A stretch of 64,000 nt of DNA from Schistosoma haematobium (lineage: Eukaryota > Platyhelminthes > Trematoda > Strigeidida > Schistosomatidae), in NCBI RefSeq assembly GCF_000699445.3, contig NC_067195.1:10840287-10904286 (forward strand). The letters run 5' to 3'. Each line of letters opens with the position of its first letter. Position 1 is the first letter of the stretch. A program made the position numbers and the translations under genes. The notes beneath the pieces are model-generated. The model worked only from the letters and a program-made list of their open reading frames with translations, had not been told where the DNA came from and did not search any database. This document shows positions 22,160-30,763 of this stretch, one piece after another.

Positions 22160-22480
22160 TGTAGCGGTAAATAAATCCCCAAAATAAATAGCATTAAGTT
22201 TTCGACATTGGATGCTGACCATATGTTTTAGTGGACTCATCTAGCTGAAGGCGCTCGGTCAGGCATCCGCACCAGATCACGTGTGGTAACGCCGTGCTCA
22301 ACATCAACCGCAATCGCTAGCCAGATTAGATCAGAGAATTCCGATATATTGGTCATCGCCAAATATACTCTTCCGATCTCCTCGACTCTGTCTTTTGATT
22401 TCTCTTGGTGGGAACGAAATATATTAGAAGGTGTTACTGGTAGAAGCGTTGTCAAACACTGAATACCTGTGACATCATCA
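22160..22480 (+). repeat. 3' LTR, 321 bp
   Basis: Same length as the 5' LTR and identical to it by eye except for one base seven positions from the end of the repeat. It is followed by TATTTGACTG. Confidence 0.95.
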
Positions 22481-23179
22481 TATTTGACTGAAGATTGCCT
22501 ACCTTGAAAGATAATTAGTTTGATATGCATATAACATAGAACTAACTTAACAATGTTCAACTTGCCGACTTTTTAAATAACTTTACAAACACGCTGTGGC
22601 AAATTTCTTTAGTCTATCACTCACTAGCTCAATATATTATTTGTTAGCTTCAGGAATATGGTTTAACGCAGAAGGTGTGATATCAGAAGGTAGCAAATAA
22701 CTCCTATATCCAATATCTTGGTAAGGAACTCATGTAAACCGATTGATTTCTTCTCGATCCCTTCTTTTCGTTGTCTCGGTAAGGTTCCAGGTCTTCGGCT
22801 TCACTCGACTTCACTAATTCTGGTCGGTTTGGGAGCTACGTGCGGGTTCGTTTAGTTACAATGATAATATGGTTGTGGAGGGAATCGAAGAAGCTTTTAT
22901 TTAATGAGCTTCCGTATACATTAGCAACAAATCACCGATTTTTCCAGGTGGGAACCTAAGTACATTTTACGTCATGCATTACAAGTCACTCCTTAGTGTT
23001 ACTGTTGATTTTTAGTGTCATCGTGGTATTTGTTGAAATCTTTAGAAATAAGTAATTGTGCTGATTTAATTTGCTTTTTACAGTCGAAACGTCTGTTAAA
23101 ACTCCATGGCAAGTTACTGGATTAAATAGTGGAATGATGGTATTTTCAGAGAGCAGTTAAAGAGAAATGTTAATTAATT
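22481..23179. other. probable 3' tail of a decayed LINE, otherwise unassigned
   Basis: No open frame of note. It lies downstream, on the - strand, of the CR1-like coding relic that ends near 23180, so part of it may be that element's 3' UTR. The boundary was not found. Confidence 0.4.
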
Positions 23180-25010
23180 ACAATGACGTACTGTCCTGAG
23201 TCCGCAAGAACATGTCAAGTTCCATCTTGGAGGACTTCAGGGGATTCACTCGGATCATTTCAGACGTCGGCGAGTCCCAGGAGTTGACCACTTCCAAAGA
23301 GTAGAAAGTGAACGTACAATCCACTGTGTTATGTAATGCCTCTAATGTTTTGGGTATTGCCCCTGAGATTTACGTTGGGACTGATCCGGAGTATTTAACG
23401 GGATGTCTAAGGGTATTTAGGATGCTATATGTCATTAGAAAGTTAACTCTCTGACGTCCATACTCTAGTGGGTAAAATTCCACTGGTTTGATGAGCTTTT
23501 CATACCACTTAGATTTGAGTCCTGGTTTCGTGGCTCGCCTTCGGAGACGTTGCAGTGTACTCTTATCCTTTCAGAGTGACTGAGGAGATATTATGCTTCC
23601 ATTTTTGTCAAGTTGGTGTAAGACTTTAGATCTTAGGGGACCACGACTCCTAGGCCTTTTCAACTTGGGATACTTCAAGAGGGGACCTATCTAAGTTGTA
23701 TGCATGTTTTGCGTCTCATAAGGTGTGTTTCGAATCGACTACTTCGCACCTTGAAGTGTTGAATCTATTGTTGTTCACCAACTTTGATGCAGAATAAGAT
23801 CACTGTGAATGCAAATTTCTCTCCAATTTTTAACATCAGTTAAAACTAATAACTCAGATAATACTTACCGAGAAACATCACTTATATAACTTAATAAAAG
23901 AAAAGAGGTGAACTCTTAGAACTTCACCAAAACATTCTATGGACTGAGGAAAAGTTAAGTTAACCACAACCTTAAAAAATTTATCATTTTAATGTGACGT
24001 TAACCAGTCTATTAATGTGACTTGTTACATAACAGTAAGCTTGCTTTTTAGAAACCAATGGATATCACATCTACCTTCTACTCGCAATCAAGAGTGGTTT
24101 CCCATCTGTCCACTCCAGTCAGCAGATTGGTTATAGAGGAGTGGCTCTTCCTGAAGGTGTGTAGTTCATGACATACCAATCTATTGTTTAGACTTACTTA
24201 TGAGACTCCTATCGAGTTGTATATAAAACTACTGTCGATTTAAGTTGTACGATACGGTTGAAACGTTTGAACAAAATGTTTTACCCGGGACTTTATGGTA
24301 TCCTCATAGTCGTTGATTTAGTCATTAGGATCTAAGATCAGGAAAACGTTGGCTTTGGCTTGTTAAAGTGAGCTTGTATAACAAAACAGACCATTTAGAT
24401 CGGGGAAAAATCTAAAAATTAGCTTCATATGATACTGAAGCCTGCCTTTATGCAGTCGTTCGTAACTGGCATGATCTGCTTATATGTACTGTCGCTACTC
24501 GTCCATTTTTGTTCTGACTAGCAGTGCCTTTACGGTCTGAATATTCGAATTGCATATTTCTTGTAACTGTGGAGACAATTCGTGAAGGAGATTGGTTTGT
24601 ATCACTTAAGATCTAACTAAGTGTCCGCGATCCCAATCCTCATTGTTATTGGGGATTTTTCAGGTCAGTTTTGCCAGTGAAATTGAAGTCTATAATGACG
24701 TGATAGCCTTTTACAAGGGAGACAAGACTGAGTTGTCAGTCAGGAATTCTTTATTTGTGTGGATGCAACCTAGATGTGACGGTATTTGACGTTTTATCAA
24801 CTGAGTTGCTGACTTGACATTTTCGGATAATCCCAGTTCTTCAACGAGGTTCAAGAACCAAGCTACATAAGGTTTTGTCACCTCTACTGTTCATGTTCAG
24901 CATAGTTGGAAGTAAGAAAAATGAAGTCTCCTAAAATTAGGATGTAAATGTATTCCAGACGAGCAGAGAGGGATAATCGCTTCAGCATATGACTGTCGTA
25001 CTTGATGTCA
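23180..25010 (-). pseudogene. decayed CR1-like LINE, copy A (endonuclease and C-terminus, RT core missing)
   Basis: On the - strand, 25000 to 24620 reads ILGDFIFLTSNYAEH (the GDFN-type endonuclease motif), FLNLVEELGLSENVKSAT, NKEFLTDNSVLSPL and GYHVIIDFNFTGKTDL, the usual order in CR1/Jockey-group endonucleases. Around 23760-23190 come C-terminal motifs: QLDKNGSIISPQSL, RRRATKPGLKSKWYEKLIKP, FTFYSLEVVNSWD and KSSKMELDMFL. Only ~900 bp separate these blocks, and I find no RT palm motif there, so the RT core is deleted or unrecognisable. Many stops and frameshifts are present. Confidence 0.65.
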
Positions 25011-25689
25011 ACTGTGTGCTTTCTCTAAATGAAATATTGAGGTGTTAGATGATATCACTGACAACGATACAGATTGATAGACTCTTGAATGTGCGCATGA
25101 TGTACTATCAAGACGGATCGGCCCAGATCGGTTTACATGTTTTTGAGTACGTTGAGGTTCGATTTCCTTATATTTGATAGTTTGATTGCAATTAGGATTA
25201 TTTTGGCTTCTACTGACTGGTTGGATCATCTCATGAGTAGATTGTACTGTAGGTGTATCAAGTGGTTTTGTTACGACACCTAGGCTCTTGAACATTTTCG
25301 ATGGTAACTTTCGATTCTTTTTAGCATGGTTGAAGGGATTCTATTTGCTCACAGTAGAAGTTTTGGAGACTACCGTTTCACTTAGAGAGGCTATGCTGAG
25401 GGACACAAAATTACTGAGAGAGTCTAGTGTGACATTGATGACATGGTAGCGCTGAATTCCAGCATAATATGTGTTTATGTTTAATCCATCAATACTGATG
25501 CTGCCGAAAACAATTTTCTTCACCTCGCTGAGTGGCTTCGTTTTTGGACTGCTTTTCTTGAGGGTTGCTGACAGTTCTTCCGAAAACTTGTCAGAAGACT
25601 GGCAGTATTGCTCAAAATATTGTTGGCTTTCATATTGCGTGTGCCACATGCTCAGTCTCAAGAAAGACGATAATCTACGGGTGAGTTCA
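25011..25689 (-). other. junction between two LINE relics, not assigned
   Basis: Open frames on the - strand (25008-25295 and the 3' part of 25341-25721) have no clear domain. By position the region may hold the 3' UTR of copy B and the 5' part of copy A, such as an ORF1 or endonuclease N-terminus. Confidence 0.4.
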
Positions 25690-27960
25690 TGTTTGTAAAG
25701 CATCTTTTTGAAGCTATTCACTCAGAGAGCTGTTGCCATTCAGATTTAAAGAGAATTTTATGCGGGTTCGACTCTTAATGAGAAAAAGTGGTAGCTCACA
25801 TGGGTCTTACTCTTTGATAAGCGGAGGCGATATTTCAGTCGGATGTCTGTGTTGATTTTACCTAGTGTATTTATTGTGTAATGCGACATTATCAGATTAC
25901 CATTATTCCTCTTATGGCCCAGCAAGAAAAATCATAGATCTAGGAACCCATCTTCGCAAGACTACTTTCTCAGCCCTATCATACGTTTGGCTATTCGTTC
26001 CGGTAGTATGCATAAGAAATTCATGTGTCGTCCCGAAAGATTGGAGGCTACAATGTTGTGAATTTCAAGCGCGGTTGTGAATACGTTTTAAACGGCGTTG
26101 CAGCTGTTGTCCCAGATAGTCTTTACATAAAGCGAAGAGTCCCATCTGCCTTGGCTGTGTCCTCAATTCAGTTTAAACTAATGTTCAAGCTCTCTTTGGT
26201 TGCTAGCTCAAGATTCCTCTCTGGAGAATTAATCAAAGTTGAACTTCAAGAAGTACTTACTTACGCCTGCTACTCCCAATAGCGAACAGGCCTCCAACCA
26301 GCACTCTCCAAGAAGTACGTAGATTTTTCGTGCCACATGGAGGAGAATGTTAGTGGCATGACACTTCAGAAGGTTAAGTTTATACCGATCGTCTGCTGTC
26401 CATTCCCCTATTTTTAAATGTCCTTCTGAAGCTCAAGTGAGTCATCTCCGCTTTTTATGGACCTACAGACTTTGCGTTGTCTCCGAAGACTAGTGTTGCC
26501 GAGCGAATTTTATCTAACAGGTCGTTAATAAAGATCGGTGTACCCAAGACTGATCCTCGTGAAACCACTAATGTTTGGGCCTCCCAACTCGCGTGCACTT
26601 TATTTACGTTGGTATGAAACAAGTTTTCCCCATGGTGGAGTTGAAGGCAAAATAGAACTAGGCCATTAGGACCCATCTTTGCAACTTTCGCTATGAATGG
26701 TATGCTTGGTAATATTTCGAACGCATTCGGGAAGTCAGAAAACAACACGTGGGTTAGTATATTTTGGTCTCAGCAGATTGTCTAGCTGTTCAATGGTATG
26801 AAAAGATACGACAAACTTGAACAGCCTTTGGAAGCCATTTTTGGGCTATGTGGAGGACGTTCATCTTGTCGATGTATTCCGTCGTCTGCTCATTGATCAG
26901 TTCTTTACATTACTTTCGAGAGTAGTGATAGTCTAACTACTGGTCTTTCCTATCTCCTTCTTTGAAGATTGGAAGCACAATAGCCCGTCTCCATTCTCTT
27001 GGCGATTGGTGTGACTTTAGCGAATGCTTGAACAGGCAACATACCGTGGTGCTGATGGCTTTATTTCAGTATCACGATTACAAGGCGGATTTTGTCACAT
27101 CATGCTGACTTTCCTGGGAGCAGGGATTCTGACCTCCCTATCCCTAAACTGGCGGTTGGATGAATACTCACCAGGTCATCAGATGACACGAGTTGAACAG
27201 TGTTTTACGCTTGTAAGTTCCTGTCCTAACTAATAAGTGAAGTTGAAGTGAATGATTTTTGACTTCTCTAAGTTGATAAGATTATCAGCGTTAGGACTTC
27301 TGAGGGCACAGACCTCATGTTTTGTGGGCCACCTTCTAGTCATGAGCCTATAAAACTACTTTGCGATGGATTGTAGCTGTTGGCTCGGTCTATGAATACC
27401 TTGCAACGCTTCAAATGTTGGCGTAGCATCTATTTCATGATCTCTAGTAATATCTGAGGTCAGAATCACCTAGATAAGCTCTCTATTTATCTTTGGATCT
27501 TCCATTTCTAGGTGTATATTTTGTTCGACGTACGTTTAGTAAAATAGCTTTCTGAACAATGTTCCTCACTATTTCCCAGTGGTTATCTATCATTAACATT
27601 CACTACTCTTGCGATCATGTACCATGCTGAAGATGCTCTCTCCTAGTCATGTAGTATTCCATAGTATACAAGAGCTAGCGAACATTCTCATTACCCAAAG
27701 TACGCTATTGGTGGCAACGTTGACTTTGACTGTGTCGAGGTCACTACTACCTACTGATACCTGGACATGGATACCTACAATTATAAGCGGATCATTTGTT
27801 AGAAAATAGTCTAATCTTAGAGATTCTCCGTCTTTGTCTCACATCTGACCGTCACCCACAAGTTCAGGTAGCCCTGAAATTCCAACGGTCGTGACAAGTC
27901 GCTTATGAACCCACTCTAAATGGATTGTGGCCTGATTGCAAAGATTGAAAAACAGTGTTG
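25690..27960 (-). pseudogene. decayed CR1-like LINE, copy B (endonuclease, RT, C-terminus)
   Basis: The - strand order is correct for a LINE ORF2. Around 27900-27600 is an endonuclease remnant (RLVTTVGISGLPELVGDG, YFLTNDPLIIVGI, VSVGSSDLD). Around 27010-26800 is the RT entry (PREWRRAIVLPIFKEGDRKD, LINEQTTEYIDKMN). At 26748-26455 is the RT core: FSDFPNAFEILPSIPFIAKV, SRGSVLGTPIFINDLLDKI and FGDNAKS in place of the usual FADDAK. Then come LELQKDI, WTADDRYKLNLLKCHATNIL, and near 25860-25690 SYHFFSLRVEP and VNSFKKMLYKHEL, the family's C-terminal signature. The catalytic Asp pair reads GDN, and the frame is broken repeatedly. A short RTE tail is inserted at 26257-26308. Confidence 0.7.
26257..26308 (-). 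mobile_element. 52-bp RTE-like (SR2-type) LINE tail insertion
   Basis: On the - strand it reads GAGTGCTGGTTGGAGGCCTG and ends GTAGCAGGCGTAAGTAA. This matches the last coding bases and the 3' end of the RTE-like element at 13640-13707 (GAGAGTGCTGGTGGGCGGCC, GTAACAGGAGTAAGTAA). Direct repeats CAAGAAGTAC at 26247-26256 and 26309-26318 flank it, a perfect 10-bp target duplication. Confidence 0.8.
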
Positions 27961-28195
27961 GATAGTACGATTTTAGCTTTATACGTTCCTCCAATAGGTT
28001 GTCAATGTTTCTTCTATATCTTAATGAAATCAGTTTTTATTCTTTCTTTCCATTTTATATTTATATCTCAGGCCTAGAACTCTCTCGTAGCTTGTTTCAA
28101 TCCTCGATCTTCTTACTGAGATTCCTCTTCCGTTTTATGACTTTCGAGTTGAAGTGGAACATGTGTTTTAAAAGTGTATATCCGGTATAACCGTT
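27961..28195. other. unassigned sequence between LINE copy B and the solo LTR
   Basis: A T-rich stretch. The 63-codon frame at 27999-28190 is hydrophobic but has no recognisable family. It may be the 5' part of LINE copy B in antisense. Confidence 0.4.
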
Positions 28196-28199
28196 ACTT

Positions 28200-28554
28200 T
28201 GTAATGCGGTGTCGAGTCGCGGTTGACTATGACCACCATTACAGGAAGACTACGTGCCAGTTAACAGATAAGATCCCCCGTAAGTCAAATATCAGGAGGC
28301 AGTTGATGGCTGTAGTCGAGATGTATTCGTTGGCGATCTTGTGATATCGAAAGAATACCGAGATCGTGCCAGGTTACAAGTGTAGTTACTGAGCGTATCT
28401 GAATTCGTGCAAGGTCACAATCAAAGGAAGAATGTATGTGTTTTGCTACCGTTAAACAAACACATAAGGTAAAACAAACCCTGATACAATTGGTTATAAT
28501 AATAATTATTTCCATTACAAAAACGCGTTCTCTTGATAAAAGTAGGTCACTACA
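28200..28554 (-). repeat. solo LTR of a Boudicca-like gypsy family, reverse orientation, 355 bp
   Basis: Runs TGTAATGCGGTGTCGAG to AGTAGGTCACTACA, so in its own sense it starts TGTAGTGACC and ends CACCGCATTACA. Both ends resemble the array LTRs but the middle is diverged. The 4-bp repeat ACTT lies directly before (28196-28199) and after (28555-28558), the expected size of a Ty3/gypsy target duplication. No internal sequence is present, so it is a solo LTR formed by LTR-LTR recombination. Confidence 0.85.
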
Positions 28555-28565
28555 ACTTTGTGAGA

Positions 28566-28593
28566 GAATCCGTCAGTAGATACTGACGGATTC
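28566..28593. repeat. perfect 13-bp hairpin with 2-nt loop
   Basis: GAATCCGTCAGTA, then GA, then TACTGACGGATTC: the arms are exact reverse complements. It sits in the 103-bp spacer between the solo LTR and the first array LTR. Its function is unknown; it could be part of an older repeat. Confidence 0.85.
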
Positions 28594-28657
28594 GTAAATA
28601 TCAATAAAGTCTAAGATGATAAGCGCAGATTGGTCGATTTCATGCCATGGATTAAAT

Positions 28658-29065
28658 TGTAGTGACTCACGTTTATCACGAGAACACGACTGGTTTAATA
28701 AAAACAATTATTATTATAACCAACTGTACCAGTGTTTGTTTTAACGTGCTTTTGTTTGACTGTGCTAATGACAGCTATTTTGTGCTTCCGTTCTTTTACA
28801 CACACTTCGATTGTAACTTCGCGCGAATTCGGTTACGTTCTGTAACCAAGCTTGTATCCTGGCACGATCTCGGTATCCTTTCGATGCCACGAGATCGCCA
28901 GCAAATACATATCTCGATTTGGTCCATTAATTGCCTTCTGGTATTTGGCTTCTCGGGGATTTTATGGAGTCATTTGGAACGAGCTTCTTACGCCTTCTGA
29001 TCTATTTGGCACGTGTTTCTTGGTAGCGGTGTTCATAGTTAATCTCAACTCGACGCCACGCTACA
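28658..29065 (+). repeat. array LTR 1 (408 bp), described as the type LTR
   Basis: TG...CA ends (TGTAGTGACTCACG to CTCGACGCCACGCTACA). An AATAAA hexamer is at LTR positions 40-45 (GGTTTAATAAAAAC), a candidate poly(A) signal. It is not preceded by the polypurine tract found before LTRs 2-16, which marks it as the outer 5' LTR. The open frames through it are by-products. Confidence 0.93.
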
Positions 29066-29125
29066 ATTGGTGATCCCAAAGTTTGGGACACGCGACAATT
29101 GGTGACCCGTATTTTGGAACACGCC
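29063..29125 (+). promoter_or_regulatory. tandemly duplicated primer-binding-site region, type copy
   Basis: Two adjacent imperfect copies: 29063-29094 begins ACAATTGGTGATCCC and ends TTTGGGACACGCG; 29095-29125 begins ACAATTGGTGACCCG and ends TTTGGAACACGCC. Each has TGGTGAYCC, the first part of the tRNA-Trp site. The first copy includes the last three LTR bases, so only it is correctly placed to prime. The second is a closer match to TGGTGACCC. All 15 units have this arrangement. Confidence 0.7.
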
Positions 29126-29229
29126 TCTGCTTCTGGTCAAATCTTCCAAAGAAGCCAATTCGGTGAGTCTATGATTTATCTATCCACGTCTGTCGTATAT
29201 TTTCATATTTAATATATAATATACTCGAC

Positions 29230-29408
29230 ATGACGGATAACGATAAGAATAGTATTAATATAATAGACTCCCATTTATGTGTACCGAACTCTTGTTACTT
29301 TTTATTCGCGTGACGATGAATTCCACGCTTTATTCGAGAAATTTTCCCTATTATTTATTCTCCTCGCTGACCCGGCTGCTTGGTACGGAATGCATTCGCA
29401 TACGCATT
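29230..29408 (+). pseudogene. Gag N-terminal remnant, type copy (array unit 1)
   Basis: An ATG at 29230 opens MTDNDKNSINIIDSHL and stops at TGA 29311-29313. In another frame LADPAAWYGMHS (about 29366-29400) matches the WF..L signature of gypsy Gags, compare [12 protein letters not shown] in the intron-4 element. Just after it the sequence jumps into integrase. The frame is therefore broken and most of Gag is absent. Confidence 0.65.
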
Positions 29409-30206
29409 AACGTCTACCTCCCAGCATCAAATGGTTAAGTTGAACGGTTTCATTGCCAACTTAAAAGTGCTCTACGAGCACACGAGAACGACAACTGGTA
29501 TGAAACCTTATCGCTCGTCCCCTTAGGTATTCGAACGAGCTTGAAGGCAGATATACAATGTTCCGCCGCTGAACTGGTATACGGCACGACATTGCGTCTG
29601 CCCGGAGAATTCACACCACGGAGCAGACCTAATTTCGGTAAATCAGACTACGTCCATCGACTGTCTGCATTTATGCGAACGCTGTCTCCGGTGTCAACTC
29701 GAATACAACATCGACAGGTCGCTCTCTCTCGAGAGTTATCTACCTGTTCACATGTCTTTGTACGAGTAGATTCGGTACGCAAACCTTTGCAACAACCTTA
29801 CGAAGGCCCTTTTCGCGTGATCGCTCGTCACGAAAAGACCTTCAAGGTTGATCGACACGGCCGCGTCGAGATCGTCAGCATTGATCGTCTCAAACCAGCA
29901 CACGTCGATGACTGTGCCCTATCTGATAACCTGAGATTCAATGCTAGACCAAGCAAACCTACTAGCGGGATCCTCAAACCATCTTCAGGTCCCACACTAG
30001 ATACACCTGAGACCTCACTCTCACGTCCCAGTCAACAGCACGCGTCATCTGCACCGTCTACGGACGAGACGACAGTCTCACGTCCAGATCAGCAGACCAC
30101 GCCGCCCTTGACTTCGGATGAGATTGCAGGCTCACGCGACGCGAACGAGACTGCCGTCTCACGTTCCGGTCGCCGAGTACGTTTACCCGTACGCTTCCTC
30201 GACTAG
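29409..30206 (+). pseudogene. integrase C-terminal fragment, type copy (array unit 1)
   Basis: Homology resumes at VYLPASNG, is cut by TAA at 29436-29438, and continues as VERFHCQLK, the segment with the third catalytic residue (Glu) of DD35E. The frame then stays open to the stop at 30204-30206: [38 protein letters not shown] and a Ser/Thr-rich tail closing GRRVRLPVRFLD. The zinc finger and the first two catalytic Asp residues are deleted. The tail has three degenerate repeats around (S)xSRPxQQ (SLSRPSQQ, TVSRPDQQ), which explains its length polymorphism between units. There is no ATG after the stop before well into the fragment, so production of a protein is doubtful. Confidence 0.85.
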
Positions 30207-30763
30207 TCGCACAGTCGACAACCGATACGGTGTAGGAATATTCCTATGCTACTTGCATGCTACACTCTTCTCTTTTTTGATTCTCTTTTTGTTTCCTGAG
30301 CCCACGCCTTCGACCATCTCCGTTTGGTTCCGTCGACTTCAGTCAACTTTGGCGAAAGCTGGATTGGCCACCCACGCTCTTGTCAACGCACTCAGTCGAT
30401 ATATTGGTTTCGAATGCTTGGCATACGCTTGGTCTCGAACTTGATCGTTATGGTCGCTTCTGGTTCATCGGCTCAACGTGGTTTCGTCCTACGTCTGCAG
30501 CGTTTCTGGTGCGCACTCCTACGAACGCCCTCTTCAGATTCTGGATACAAACCACTCTGGTGTAGCATGCCAACTCAATCAATAAATACAACACATCGCT
30601 CCTGGTACCGTTCTCCGAAAACGACCTTCGTTGGCAACTCGACGATTAACGATCGCTTTCCTGTTCGCCAATTCTTCCGTCCTACAATCGCTCGTCAGCC
30701 GATCAGTCCCACGATTCAAACCGCTATTTATCGAAAGTGTAAACCCTTTCTAGCGGGGGCTCC
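30207..30763 (+). other. 3' noncoding stretch and polypurine tract, type copy (array unit 1)
   Basis: 557 bp between the integrase stop and LTR 2, ending CTAGCGGGGGCTCC. Its reverse counterpart is at 7061-7326. Long frames cross it into the LTR, but they start at TTG codons and match nothing. Confidence 0.7.

Larger units (their letters stand above)
19074..22480 (+). mobile_element. young, internally deleted Ty3/gypsy LTR retrotransposon (CsRn1-like)
   Basis: A complete LTR-to-LTR unit of 3,407 bp: 5' LTR (19074-19394), tRNA-Trp-type primer site (19395-19414), one long ORF (19576-21714), polypurine tract (~22146-22155) and 3' LTR (22160-22480). The two 321-bp LTRs differ at one base by eye (GACATAATCA against GACATCATCA at the 3' end), so insertion was recent. 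The ORF lacks most of Gag, the protease and the RT palm, so the element cannot copy itself unaided. I see no 4-5 bp target duplication (TAAG before, TATT after), which suggests that a flank was exchanged by recombination or that the site was altered. Confidence 0.93.
28658..30763 (+). mobile_element. array unit 1 (2,106 bp)
   Basis: Integrase tail frame 29541-30206. Markers: TTTCCCTATT (three C) before the Gag/integrase junction, Cys at the DDCALS site, CACACTAG, full CTCACTCTCACG, T6 run, CTTGATCG, TCAATCAATAA. Confidence 0.93.
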
